Part shown: positions 1-12,501 of the stretch, piece after piece
Layout: every line of letters begins with the position of its first letter
Position numbering within the stretch: the first letter of the stretch is position 1
Assembly (NCBI RefSeq): GCF_029867415.1
Contig: NC_081185.1
Span: forward strand, 78,465,553-78,529,552
DNA length: 64,000 nt
Source of the DNA: Vicia villosa
Lineage: Eukaryota; Streptophyta; Magnoliopsida; Fabales; Fabaceae
Reading direction: 5' to 3'
The notes under the pieces: model-generated
Databases searched by the model: none
What the model saw: only the letters and a program-made list of their open reading frames with translations
What the model was told of the DNA's origin: nothing
Program-made: the position numbers and the translations under genes

Positions 1-690
1 CCAAACCGTTTTGTCGCAACCGTTTTTCGCGGTCGCGGAGCTTTTTCAAAACTATTTTGATGATGAAGCCATGGAAATTAATTTCATGCACACAAGTATT
101 CGGTTTTGAAACATGGTATTTTGAGTTTACCAGATGAAGAGAGATGATTATAATGTACGTATTTTAATACACTATGAAACTTATAATTTTCCCATACCAC
201 TTTCTGTTTTCCTTGCAAATAATACAGCTCACAAGCATCATTTAAACCAATATTCAATCATTTTGCGCTTGCATTGCACCAAGCAATGTTCAATCCACAT
301 CACAATGCCATCACTCCATTTCCGATGTTAAATTCTGCTTCCATTCACGCCATTTCTCAATGCCATCACAAAGAGGTATGGGGACTTTATCAGCATGATG
401 TTATTATGCCCATGTGATTTCACTACTTAAAAACCCGCGACAATGCAATTGTAGCTGAGTATAGGTAATATATGTAAGGTATGCCAAGGAGAATTGTAAT
501 GAAGTAAAAATATGTTAAAAAAATGTAAAAATTTGTACCAGTCTGCGAAGGAAGGAGCGTTGTAAGGAAATAAAAATCTGTAATCATATAGGCATAACTC
601 TTATGCACTCCTTATTATTAAATTTGACAATAAATTATAATTTTAACTTTTAATATTAATGTACATTTAAGTATTTGGTCTTTAATTTTT
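1..690. other. Intergenic, no gene recognised
   Basis: I see no convincing coding region, RNA gene or element terminus here. The short open frames have no recognisable motif and no supporting codon structure. The stretch is probably decayed repeat DNA. Confidence 0.4.
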
Positions 691-880
691 CCACCAGTAA
701 TTGGTCTACTGGACTGCCTATCTAATTCAGGTCAGTTTTGGTCTTTGTTTTTTTCACCATTAATATCCGGTCCATTGGACCGCCTATTTGATTTGGAGGT
801 TAGTTCTGGTTTCTTTTTTCATCACCAGTATCCGGTCTACTTGACCGCCTATCAGATTCTGGGGCCAGTTATGACATCAA
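691..880. repeat. Three degenerate ~66-bp tandem repeats
   Basis: A core resembling GGTCTACTGGACYGCCTAT occurs near 702, 769 and 834, so the period is 65-67 bp. Each copy is preceded by a T-rich stretch and CACCAGTA-like sequence and followed by a GATTCTGG-like sequence. The short open frame across it (745-948) is not considered a gene. Confidence 0.6.
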
Positions 881-944
881 TTAGTTTCAAGTCTCTCTCG
901 ATCGCAGTTGCGGAGAATCGAACAATGGTGCTTCCTACCAACCC

Positions 945-1708
945 ATGAAGAAAATCCCCTATAATAGTATAAGTTTAAAGCCTAAACTATCTCAGTTTAT
1001 AATTTTTCTCCTAATCACTACCCCGTGCAACTTCTACCTAGAAATCAACATCTAAATATGAGAAATCACCATCTCACTTCCAATCACCTCTGTGATAAAA
1101 ACAGTCACACACCTTGTGACCAGAGGAACCAAATAGAATGATTACACTTTCAAATAAACAATACTTGATCTTGCTTAAAAGCTTCAATCAAGAACAATAC
1201 TCAAATCTTTTGCTTAAGAGCTTCTATTTGTGAATGCTCGCTATACTAGGTTTAGCAAGTCTTTATTTATAGACTCTTGCAGTATGGACTTGGACTTCTG
1301 AATAAAATCTAATTTTTTTCCCTTTTCAATCAACTGCAAGATCTTTACACAAAATAGGAACAAATCAAATCAAACCAAATCTTAGTTTCCTAAAAAAAGT
1401 CTCAATGATCCTTTTTATGAAACTAAATCAAATCTGCAATTGTTCTGAAAACTCATTGATTGGTTGCGCCTATATGAGTGTCTAAATCTTCTAGAATCTC
1501 ATATTTTTAATCAAATATTCAAGGATTAAAATCCAGTCTGAACTGTCAGGATGTTCTGGTATAGCATGTAACAACATCTGGCAGAACATCTGTCAAAACT
1601 CATGACAACGGAACCCATCATGACAGTTGGTCAAGATTTTTCAACATCTAGCTCAACATCAGTTAAGTACCATATTTTAGGAAAATTATGTCAATCACAA
1701 AACCATGG
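945..1708 (-). repeat. LTR-like repeat, copy A (antisense)
   Basis: This block is a diverged direct copy of the LTR-like block at 2035-2849. Shared landmarks, in the same order, are a CAGTCACACACC segment, repeated AAGAACAATACT/TTGCTTAAAAGCTT motifs, a TATAGACTCTTGCAG segment and a CAGTCTGAACTGTCAGGATG segment. Copy B abuts a reverse-complement polypurine tract, so both copies are read as minus-strand LTRs. The outer limits of copy A are approximate, and it could be a solo LTR or part of an older element. Confidence 0.5.
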
Positions 1709-2034
1709 AACTAACTTATTGCATTAATTATTATTTACAAATCAAGAATATAAATATACCCTATTGTGATCTTATTAGACACACAACATTATACAAAAAA
1801 TATATACTTTTTCAATATGGTGTCAGAAGCTAAGGGTTTCGTGATTTTTTTTTACCTTAGAAACCTCGTTGAAATTTTGGAACTCACAACAGATGTCCTA
1901 ACAACACACAATATCAAGACATATGTTATAACATCTACTAACTTACAGTACACTTATAAAAAATTAAAAATAAATTGCAGAATGATAAATACACAATGAA
2001 CTGTTAACCCAATTTAGTGCAACAACACCTAATC
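1709..2034. other. Spacer between LTR-like copies
   Basis: AT-rich sequence separating the two LTR-like copies. No gene or domain is recognisable. The right end may already belong to copy B, whose left boundary is uncertain. Confidence 0.35.
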
Positions 2035-2849
2035 TGGAGGCTACCAAGCCAGGAAGGAAATCCACTATTAGTAGTACTAGTTCAAAGTCTAAAAAATATC
2101 AGTTTACAACTTCTCGCCCAATCCCTATCCAGTGCTACTTCTGCCTAGATATCGACATCTAGACCTAGAAAGTCGACATCCCACTTCCAATCACCAGAGT
2201 GATAAAACAGTCACACACCCTGTGACCAAGGGAACCCAAATAGAAATATTACACTTTCCAATAAAGAAATACTTAGTTAATCACCCTAACTAAGAACAAT
2301 ACTTAATCTTGCTTAAAAGCTTTGATCAAGAACAATACTTAACTCTCTTACTTAAAAGCTTCAAGAGTAAGAACACAAGTCCACCTTAATGTATCAGAAG
2401 ATACATGAGTGACACAAAGAATAGAACACACGAAAAACCTGAGAGACTACCAAAACAACAACCCTTATTACACCCATGGTTTTTCTTATGTGAATGTTTG
2501 ACAAAACTAGGTTTCCCAAGTTCCTTTTTATAGACTCTTGCAGAATGGGCTTGGACTTTAAAATGAATCCAATATTCTTCTTTTTTAAAACAGCTGCAAG
2601 ATGTTTACACATAATAGGAACAAATCAAATCAAATCTTAGTTTTCTAAAAGAAATCTCAACAATTCTTTTTCTAAAAAAAGTTACTAAAATGTATTTGTC
2701 CTAATCACCCTTGATTGCATGCGCCTGTAATGATTATCTGAATATTCCATATTCTCATATTTTTCAATAAAATCTTTCAAGGTTAAAAAACCAGTCTGAA
2801 CTGTCAGGATGTTCTAGTGTAGGATGTCACAAAAATCATAGAATTAACA
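2035..2849 (-). repeat. Antisense Copia LTR (copy B)
   Basis: The minus-strand LTR start TGTTAATTC ends at 2849 and is preceded, in element orientation, by a purine-rich AAGAAGGAGAT tract at 2850-2861, as expected for a 3' LTR next to its polypurine tract. The body is a diverged copy of 945-1708. The opposite end near 2035 is estimated from where similarity begins. Confidence 0.5.
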
Positions 2850-3288
2850 ATCTCCTTCTTGGCAAATTTTGCCTAAAACAACCAAAGAGTAGTTAAGTCT
2901 CGAAGATAAAATACATTTACATTATAAGATGCAAATTTAAACATAAACTACAAAGATATATCAAAGATGCATAGCAGTTACATAAAGGTCTTCTTCTTCA
3001 AAGCTCTTCAGAGCTTGTACAAACAGACATGTCCTTTACTCTCCCTGTCATGTAGAACTAGTACTCCCTCTCAAAGGGACACCAGAACGCGAACTACTTA
3101 AGTTCACAAATTAGAGGAATATGCAGCGAGAAATTATTTAAAAAGACTCACACTCAGTAGGATGTCAGAACATCTTTCACACATTCTTCAATCTCCAGTC
3201 TTTAGTCTCTAGTACCAACAGCAGCACAATCAATCAGCATGACAGACTATCATGCTCCCCCTAAATAGTTGCAGCAGACAACCACAAT
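2850..3288 (-). other. 3' non-coding region of the antisense Copia relic
   Basis: No coding potential. It holds a polypurine-like tract next to the LTR (2850-2861) and a GGGGGAG-type tract at 3254-3264 (reverse complement). The last five bases, ACAAT at 3284-3288, are the left target-site duplication of the Sirevirus that follows. Confidence 0.5.
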
Positions 3289-4414
3289 TGTTAGAACAAG
3301 ATTCGTTCTGATCAATGTTCTTTTTTTGATGATAACAAGGTATATGAATTTTGTAGACAATGTGGTACTCTAATCCTATGCATTTTCCATTTCAGGAAAT
3401 ATATAAGAAGTATGCACAATTCAGCGCTAAGAAGCACTGACTCAGAAGATTCTGGATTGCAACATCAGAACATGCTCTCGCAATACATCAGAAGATGGTC
3501 AAGCAGAATTAGAACATGGTCTATGAACCGTCAGTAGAACTTGAGATCAGAAGCAGAAGCACTGAAGTTCTTATGGTATCACGCTAAAGCACTTCAAAGT
3601 CAGAAGACAAGAAGATGATCTACACCAAGTTGCAACTCTGATTCTGATTATTCAAACATTGTATTCACAAAATCAAAGATCAGAAGTTAGTACTAGATGA
3701 CAGGCTACGAAGTCTATCTCTGACTGACAAAAGGAACGTTAGAAGCTACGAAAGGAAAAGTCTATAAAGCAGAGAAAAACATGGCTCGAGGTAGTTGACA
3801 AAACAATGAAAACATTAAATGCAAAGTTGACTAGTCACGCAACAAATTAAATGCACTTCAACGGTCATCTTCTCAAAATGCCTATATATATGAAGTTCTG
3901 ATCAGAAGAACTATAACACTTCTTGAAAACAAACTGAAACGCTGCTGAAATTATTTCAATACGAACTTCATCTTCAACCTCATTTTCATTGTAATATCTT
4001 AGTGAGAATTAAGCTTAGAACTTAAGAGAAATATCACAGTTGTAATTATAGCTTTCTAAGAAGCATTTGAATACTCTTGTAAACATTTATTTTATATTGA
4101 TTTGTAAAAGGTTCCTAGAGTGATCAAGTTGTGATCAGTAGACTCTAGAAGATTTAGAAGTTTCTAAGTGTTGATTTCCTAGAGTGATCATGGTGTGATC
4201 AGTATACTCTAGAAGACTTAGAGTGTTTCTAAGTGGATAACCATTGTAATCAAGATTGATTAGTGGATTAAATCCTCAGTTGAGGTAAATCACTCTAAGG
4301 GGGTGGACTGGAGTAGTTTCGTTAACAACGAACCAGAATAAAAATATTGTGTTCATTATTTGTGTCTTAAGAGTTTTTAAAGTTACACTTATTCAAACCC
4401 CCCCCCCCTTTCTA
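3289..4414 (+). repeat. 5' LTR of the Sirevirus, truncated at its 3' end
   Basis: It aligns from its first base with the 3' LTR at 13606-14739 but stops after the C-tract and TCTA at 4414. The last roughly 20 bp of the LTR are missing. A TATA-like TATATATA lies at 3883-3891. Two tandem copies of a ~55-bp unit built around CTAGAGTGATCA and TAGACTCTAGAAGA occupy about 4110-4235. The C-run is longer than in the 3' LTR. Confidence 0.88.
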
Positions 4415-4420
4415 GGTCTA

Positions 4421-6069
4421 AATGGTGATTTGTGGACTTGCTTATGGATGGTTACAAACATCTAGTGAATGCTAGTGGAGCAAAGATATCAAGACAAGAG
4501 ATGAGTGATAATCAAAAGAAACAATTAAAAAATCATCATAAGTCTAGGACTATTCTACTGAATTCTATTTCTCATTCTAAATATGAGAAGATATCAAATA
4601 GAGATACTGCCCATGACATCTTTGACTCATTGAAGATGACTCACGAAGGGAATGCCTAAGTCAAAGAGACTAAAGCTCTAGCATTAATCCAGAAGTATGA
4701 AGCCTTCAAGATGGAGGATGATGAAAACATTGAAACAATGTTCTCAAGATTTCAAACCTTGACTGCTGGATTAAGAGTGCTTGACAAGGGATAAACAAAG
4801 GCTGATCATGTCAAGAAGATCATCAGAAGCTTGCCCAGAAGATGGGGCCCAATGGTGAATGCATTCAAGATAGCAAAGAATCTGAATGAAGTCTCCTTGG
4901 AAGAGCTGATCAGTGCCTTAAGGAGCCATGAAATAGAGCTGGATGCTAATGAACCTCAAAAGAAAGGTAATTTTATTGCTTTAAAGTCTTTAAATAAAAA
5001 ATTCACTAACGCTTTTCAGACGGAGGAAGAAGATTCTGAAGAATCAGAATCAGAAGAAGAAGAAGAAGAAGAAGAAGAAGAAGAAGACGAACTATCCATG
5101 ATCTCTAGAAGGGTAAATCAACTCTGGAAGAGTAAACAAAGGAAGTTCGAGAACTTCAGAAGTTCTAAGAAGCCTGAAAGAGGAGAATCTTCTGGAATCA
5201 GAAGATCTGACAAAAAGAAGGTCACGTGCTTTGAGTGCAAGGAGCCAAGACATTACAAGAGTGGGTGTCCAAAGCTTCAGAGGGAGAAACCCAAGAAGAA
5301 GTTCCAGAAGAAGAAAGGTCTTATGGTAACTTGGGATGATTCAGATTCATTAGAATCAGAATCAGACTTTGAAGACGAGCAAGCCAACATAGCATTGATG
5401 ACTACTGTGGATGATGGATCAGAATCTACATCAGAATCAAACTCTGACTCTGAAGAGGTATTTTCTGAACTGTCTAGAGATGAGCTAGCTTCCAGTTTAG
5501 CTGAAATTCTTGAAATCAAGGCTAAGCTTAGTATCAAATACAAAAAGTTGAGAAAGCTCTTTGTATCTGAAACTAAGAAGCTTGAATTAGAAAATTCTGA
5601 ACTTAAAGAAAAAGTTTTAAAACTATCCAAAGATGCTGAGTCAACTTCTGGTTCAGAAAAATCTATTCCAAGCTTGAACAATATTCTTAAAGAATATGAC
5701 TTGAGTTTCAGGAAATTCTTATCTAGAGGTATTGGTAGAAGTCAACTTGCCTCTATGATATATGTTGTGAGTGGAAACAAGATAGTTGACATAGGTTATG
5801 AGGGTGAAACCCCATACAAACTTGAACCTGTGGATGATATGAAAATAACATACAAGCCATTGTATGATCAGTTCAAGTATGGCCACTCCCATGATATTAG
5901 GCTCACCTCACATGCTAAAAGCTTTCACATTACACACACAAAGAAGCATGTGACACAAAATAGAAAATATCATGTTGCTCAACCTAAGGAATATCATGTT
6001 GTACCTCCTGTAAATTATCATGCTAAACCCAAGTTCAATCAGAACTTGAGGAAAACTAACAAGAAATGA
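4421..6069 (+). pseudogene. gag relic of the Sirevirus
   Basis: This encodes the structural (capsid/nucleocapsid) protein of the Copia element. It begins abruptly inside the gene at the DLW...DGYKHL segment because the N-terminal region, the primer-binding site and the LTR end are deleted. Visible parts are the conserved capsid region with the DSLKMTHEGN segment (to ~4830), the LISALRSHEIEL segment (~4905-4940), a Glu-rich run (5030-5090), one zinc knuckle of form CX2CX4HX4C (5227-5270) and an acidic, coiled-coil-prone C terminus. In-frame stops lie at 4657-4659 and 4792-4794, and the last frame ends at 6067-6069. The 4831-6069 part is a long open frame, but nothing suggests independent function. 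Confidence 0.85.
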
Positions 6070-9000
6070 CCCAAGAAAATGTGGGTACCTAAGCAGAAGA
6101 TAATTTATGTTGCAGATATCCTTGGCAGCAAAGAAGAAAAAGCAAAACATGTCATGGTACATGGACTCTGGGTGCTCGCGGCACATGACAGGAAAAAGGT
6201 ATATGTTCCAAGACCTGGTGCTTAAGTCCGCTGGAGAAGTAAAGTTTGGAGGAGATCAGAAGGGTAAGATTATTGGCTCAGGAACCATAAGTACTGGTAA
6301 CTCTCCTTCCATATCTAATGTACTTCTTGTAGAAGGGTTAGCTCATAACTTATTGTCCATAAGTCAATTAAGTGACAATGGTTATGACATAATCTTCAAT
6401 CAAAAGACTTGCAAAGTTGTAAGTCAGAAGGATGGCTCAATCCTATTTACAGGAAAGAGAAAGAACAACATTTACAAGATTGATCTTCAAGATCTTAAGA
6501 ATCAGAAGGTAACTTGTCTTATGTCTATTAGCGAAGAGCAATGGGTCTGACACAGAAGATTAGGCCATGCTAGTTTGAGAAAGATTTCTCATATTAACAA
6601 ACTAAATCTGGTCAGAGGACTCCCTAATCTGAAATATAAATCAGATGCTCTTTGCGAAGCATGTCAGAAAGGGAAGTTTTCCAAACCTGCATTGAAGTCT
6701 AAGAATGTTGTTTCTTCCTCTAGGCCGCTATAACTTCTGCACATTGATCTGTTTGGCCCATTCAAAACAGCATCTGTTAGAGGGAAGAAATATGGATTAG
6801 TCATCATTGATGATTATAGCAGATGGACATGGGTAAAGTTCTTAAAGCACAAGGATGAGTCTCATTCAGTGTTCTTTGACTTCTGCACTCAGATTCAATC
6901 TGAGAAAGAGTGTAAAATCATAAAGGTCAGAAGTGATCATGGTGGAGAATTTGAGAACAGATTCTTTGAGATTTATTTCAAAGAAAATGGTATTGCCCAT
7001 GATTTCTCTTGCCATAGAACTCCACAACAAAATGGAGTTGTAGAGCGAAAGAATATGACTCTATAAGAAATGGCCAGAACCATGATAAACGAGACCAATA
7101 TGGCTAAGCACTTCTGGGCAGAAGCAATAAATACTGCATGTTATATTCATAATAGAATCTCTATAAGACCTATTCTTAATAAGACTCCTTATGATTTGTC
7201 GAAGAACAGAAAGCCCAACATTTTGTATTTTCATCCTTTTGGATGTATTTGTTATATTCTGAACACTAAGGATCATCTGGGTAAGTTTGATTCTAAGGCA
7301 CATAAGTGTTTCCTTCTTGGATACTCTGAACGCTCAAAAGGCTACAGAGTATACAATACTGAAACATTGATTGTTGAAGAATTAATCAATATCAGATTTG
7401 GTGATAAGCTTGGTCTTGAAAAGCCAGAGCAGTTTGAGAATTTTGTAGATATTGAAGTCTGTGACTCAGAAGCTGAAGAACCCAGAAGCAAGGCGTCAGA
7501 AGATCAAGTTGCTGCTTCATTGGAAAATCTCGGAATTTCTAAAGAGCCAACGATCATAAGATCTTCCAGACTCACCTTTGCTCACTCAGAAGATGTTATC
7601 CTTGGGAAGAAAGAAGATCATATCAGAACCAGATCATTCCTTAAGAACAATGCAGAATGTTAATTTGGTCTAGTATATCTTATCGAGCCAACTTCTGTTG
7701 ATCAAGCTCTAGAGGATGCAGACTAGATAATTGCCATGCAAGAAGAACTTAATCAGTTTACAAGGAATGACGTATGGGATCTTGTTTCTAGACCAAAAGG
7801 ATTCAACATCATTGGAACCAAGTGGGTCTTCAGAAACAAGCTAAGCGAAAAAGGAGAAGTTATAAGAAATAAAGTCAGACTGGTTGCTCAGGGCTATAGT
7901 CAGTAAGAAGGCATAGACTATACAGAAACCTTTGCACCAGTGGCCAGGTTAGAATCTATTCGCTTCTTAATATCTTTTGCCACTCAACATAACATCACTC
8001 TATATCAGATGGATGTTAAGAGTGCCTTCTTAAATGGTTATATAGAAGAGGAAGTATATGTCCACCAACCTTCTAGTTTTGAAGACTCTAAGTCTCCAAA
8101 ACATGTTTTCAAATTGAAGAAATCATTATATGGATTGAAGCAAGCTCCTAGAGCTTGGTATGAAATATTAAGTTCTTTCCTTCTGGATAATGGTTTCACT
8201 AGAGGACAAGTGGATACTACTCTTTTTTTTAAAACCTTTAAGAAATATATTTTAATTTGTCAAATTTATGTTGATGATATTATCATTGGAACCTCTAATG
8301 CTACACTTGGAAAGGAGTTTGCTAAGTCTATGCAGGCTGAGTTTGAAATAAGCATGATGGGAGAACTCAAGTAATTTCTAGGGATTCAAATCAATCAAAC
8401 TTCTGAAGAACTTCTGAAGAAGTTTAATCTTTCTGAAAGCAAAGAAGCCAAAACTCCTATGCATCCAACGTGTGTCCTAGGTAAGGATGAGATAAGTAAG
8501 AAGGTAGATCAGAAGCTCTACAGATGTATGATTGGATCTCTTATATACCTTACTGCTTCTAGGCCTTACATGTTATTTAGTGTTTGTCTGTGTGCAAGAT
8601 TTCAATTAGATCCTAGAGAATCTCACTTAAGAGTTCTTAAGAGAAATCGGAGGTATCTGAAAGGTACTACTAATGTTGGTTTAGTCTATAGAAGATCTGA
8701 AGAATACAACTTAGTAGGATTATGTGATGCTGATTACGCTGGAGATAGAGTTGAAAGGAAAAGTACTTCTGGAAGTTGTCAATTTCTTGGAAGTCACCTG
8801 ATCTCCTGGTACAGCAAGAAACAAGCTACCATTGCCCTCTCTACAACAGAAGCAGAATATATTGCTGCTGCTGGATGTAGTACACAGATGCTCTGGATGA
8901 AGAGTCAGCTAGAACATTATCAAATATATGAGAGTAACATTCTTATCTTCTGTGATAATACTTTTGCTATATGTTTATCTAAGAATCCAATCTTATATTC

Positions 9001-9181
9001 CAAAGCTAAACATATTGAGATCAAACATCATTTCATTAGGGACTATGTTCAGAAGGGTGTTCTATCTTTAAACCTTGTTGATACAGACCATCAATGGGCT
9101 GATATCTTTACAAAACCCCTTGCTGAAGATAGGTTTAAGTTCATTATGAAGAATATCAGTATGGATTTATGCCCAGAATGA
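6070..9181 (+). pseudogene. pol relic of the Sirevirus (PR-IN-RT-RH)
   Basis: This is the replicative polyprotein of the element, broken into several frames. The protease active-site D-S-G is at 6163-6171. The integrase zinc-binding region lies at ~6550-6680 (LGHA and CEACQKGK motifs). The integrase D,D,E core is near 6744 (DLFG), 6931 (SDHGGEF) and 7040 (VERKN). The reverse transcriptase shows MDVKSAFLNG near 8010 and YVDD at 8267-8278. RNase H shows LSTTEAEY near 8840 and DIFTKPLAED near 9105. In-frame stops are visible near 6548, 6731, 7064, 7661, 7904 and 8372, and there is a frame change in the A-run near 6135. A short stretch between RT and RNase H (~8400) appears deleted. Integrase before RT fixes this as Ty1/Copia. 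Confidence 0.9.
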
Positions 9182-9550
9182 GAAGATGAGAAGTTCTGAT
9201 ATATGGACTAGATTTGAAATGCTCAGTTTATTTCTTTTATAAGAAGTTCTGATGGTTAGTCAGTTAGATATTCTGATTCTGTTATAGCTAACGTTTCATA
9301 TGTCTAAGCTAACTCAGAATCTCTTTTAAAGCAAAACAGTTGTCACTAGCTTTCTAGAAGATAAACACGTGTTCACTTTAAGGGACAAGCATGCGTGCAG
9401 TTGATGAGACGCCTCCCTAGGTAACTGTGCAAATCATTTCAAATATCACGTTTTGCCCTAATGTCACTCAACATTAATTGCATTGATTTTTCTGCATTTC
9501 GTAACTGTTCATTCCCAGAATTTCATTGCATATTGTTTCAAATTTGTGTC

Positions 9551-9684
9551 TATTTAAACCGTCTTCATCTCATCATTTTCTCTTTTACACATTCATTCTC
9601 TCTCTCTTGTGCATGCATTTCTGCAATCTTTTCGCTCTCTTCCAAAACCTTAAAAGAAAACACAAGAATCTCAGTAGTAATTCA
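9551..9684 (+). promoter_or_regulatory. Possible internal promoter or leader of the third gene
   Basis: A TATA-like TATTTAAA lies near 9551-9558, followed by about 120 bp of pyrimidine-rich sequence (TTCATTCTCTCTCTCTTG around 9590) and then the ATG of the envelope-like gene at 9685. The arrangement resembles a plant core promoter and leader. A splice acceptor for a spliced transcript is an equally good reading. No functional evidence. Confidence 0.35.
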
Positions 9685-12501
9685 ATGGCTGCTTCTTCGT
9701 CTCAACAATAACAACAACAAGAACATGAACAACAACTCATTCCAGTGGTCACGTGCTCTGTTCCTAGAGATCAGTTAGAAGTTATCTGTGAACTGATGGT
9801 GGATGTTGATAATTTGGAATATCATCAAATTCACATCAAGGATAACATGGTTTTTCAAAGATGGCAATCTTTGTTCCTTGAATTCTATGGACCGGTTTAT
9901 CCAGACCTTGTGAAGGAATTCTGGGTTCATGCATTTGTCATTCCTAAAGCCATAGTGTCTTTTGTTCATGGAAGGTTCTTCTCAATCACAGAAAACCTTC
10001 TAAGAATGTTGTTTAATTTGAGGACTGTTGAAGGTGAGACTGAAGAAACCTTAAGAACAAACTGGGATGCAGTGTATTTTGAAATCTTTATTGATGGAAA
10101 GAAATCAACTAGAGTGAAGGATCTGAAGGACATCTACAAAGTATGGACAAAGATTCTTCTTGGTTGTTTCTACCATAGAAAATCAACTAGTTCTTCTGAT
10201 TTTGTCAACAGCAATCAACAATACATCATGTATTGTCTTGGTACAAATAAGAAGGTTGATGTTACCTACATAATCTTCAATTACATGTGGAATGTTGTGA
10301 AGGATTCTCGAGATGGAAGTAAATCAAAGAAGAAAGGAAATGTTATTCCTTTTGGAAGGATCATCACCAACCTTCTGGTTCAAACCAAGATGGTTGAAGA
10401 ATTAGAAAATGCTGGAATTATCAAAGATATTTATACAATAAATGGAAGTGTCTTGAATGCTACTTCTTTGAAGAAAATGGGTCTTATTCAAGCCATTGGA
10501 ACTGCTCCTAAACCTGATCCAATTGTCAGAACCATAAGAGGTCCGGTTCTTGATGAGTTTGAGTTGTTCTTTCAGAATGAACTACCAGAAGTTAAGGTTC
10601 ATTACCTTAATGTTCTGAAACAAGATGGTTCTGTGGATAATAAGATGAGAACAAGTAGGCACAAGCTTCTATCTACCAAGGATGGTATTGAAGAAGATCT
10701 ACCAGAAGCTGCCTCTCAAAAAGAAAGAAGGACAAAGCATAAGCAGGTTCTTCCTTCTATTAGTAATGAGAAGAGTTCTGAAGAGAAAGTGGCTAAAGAG
10801 ACAAAGAAGCTGTTGAAAAAGAAAATCAGAATGATGAGAAGGTGGTTGAAAAGAAGAAGAAGAGGAAAAATGTTGAGAATAATGATGAGAAGGAAGTAGA
10901 GAAGAAAAAGAAAAAGAAAGACAAGAAGAAGAAGAAGATAGTTGAAAAGGAGACTGTTGAAGGAGAACAGAAGATGAATGAAGAAGAAAATCAGGCAGAA
11001 GAAGAGAAGAAGGAAGCTGAGAAGAAGAGAGCAATTGCTCTAGGCAAGCTGAAGGTTGATCATGAGAAGAAGAAGCGAAAGAGGCTTGAAGATGATTCTG
11101 AAAGATCTCACAAGAAAGCTAAAGGTGTGTCTATGAACCTGGTTTTGTTCCTCTTGTTAATTTAACATCTGTACCAACAGAAGTTCTCAAACCATCTCAA
11201 CCAGAAATACAACCAGAAAAGCCTCCACCAAATCACTTTCAACCACCAAAGTTTTTACCCCTCCTCCTTCACCCCAAACCAATATTCCTTCTGACCACTC
11301 ACATTCTGAACCCATTCTTGATGTTCAACACCTTCAAATCCTTTTACCCCCTCACACAAATATCTCCACCTCTCAACCTCCTCCTCATGCGAACTATGAA
11401 CCCGTTGCTTCATTTGTTCCTATCAACCCTACCGTATCAGAGTCTCACAATTCTAATTCTTTAGAACAATTATTCCGAGACTGCAACTATACACCCAAAC
11501 CCCGTCCTGAACCTGCTTTTGTAAACCTAGAATCTGAGGATGAAGCTAAGTCTCTGCTTTCTCTTGATAGAGAACCTGAACCTTACTTCATTTTGTACCC
11601 AGATTCCTCCTCCACCAAATTCAAAACCCATAACCCTAAATTTTATGTTGGTGTAAGTTTTGAATTTCTGAAACAAAAGGCACAGACAGGACTAGAAGCT
11701 ATGAAGAATGCACATAATTCCAGGATGGATTATGCAACTACAAGAGGTTTATGGAGAGCTTTCAGAAGGGAGTTCAACTCTGACCTTCTGAAGCTCCAGA
11801 AGAGATGTGAAGTAGAAGCTCCCGGCCCTTGTGAGTTTCTAAGGGATTAAGAATATTGTTGGTTCTGCCCTATCAGAAACAGAAAGTCTCTTGAAGAGAA
11901 GGAGTTTGTTGATGAGCGTGGAGAAGTTCATCCTTTGGCTATGGTAGTGTGGAAGCCCGGCTATCATGTTCTGACTATAGACTTTGATTTTTTATTCAAC
12001 TGGTTAAGAGAGAATACCTCTGCTAAGGCATCAGATATGGTATATCCAGAAGTTGAATACCCTTCAGAACCTGCTGCTCCTACACCTCCAAAGAATTTGG
12101 CTGAAATTCTTATGGCTCTTGAGAATTCTAATTCTGCAATCCCTTCTCCTGATTATTCTGATGATGCTTCTGAGGCAGAAGCTGGTGCTGAGAAACAAAC
12201 CATAGAGAATCATCCTGCTATGCAACCTCCTCTTCAGGAAAATCAAGCTGATGTTCTTATGGTAGATGCTGCTATTGAGAATTCTTCTGCTCTAGACAAT
12301 AGCTTTGACGCTTCTTCTGGTGGACCTTCTGTTCTAGTGAACACCATGAAGGCTCTTCAACAAAACAAAGCTGATCTTGCTTATCGTCTAGATAAGCATG
12401 AGGAAACTCACGATGAATTCAGATCCTTTATGAAGATGCAGACCCAAAGCACTGTTGAGATTCAAAACCTTCTGGCCAAGATAGTTTCTAAACTAGGCTA
12501 G
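9685..12501 (+). pseudogene. Envelope-like third gene of the Sirevirus, decayed
   Basis: This gene lies downstream of pol in the position of the SIRE1 envelope-like gene; its function in plants is unknown. It starts with ATG at 9685. Codon 9 is a stop (9709-9711), after which the same frame is open to 10899. That section has a globular domain (about 9745-10620, with segments such as EFWVHAF and GRIITNLLVQTKMVE) like the domain databases call a putative plant transposon protein. A Lys/Glu-rich stretch (10690-11130) contains a frame change. A Pro/Ser-rich part (11170-11560) follows, then a further open section ending at 12501 with a predicted coiled coil (MKALQQNKADLAYRLDK region). No signal peptide or clear membrane segment is seen, so an envelope role is not supported by this copy. 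Confidence 0.7.

Noticed and set aside
9461..9778. Frames overlapping the leader of the Sirevirus third gene
   Set aside because: They overlap a pyrimidine-rich leader and the true gene start at 9685 in another frame; no domain.
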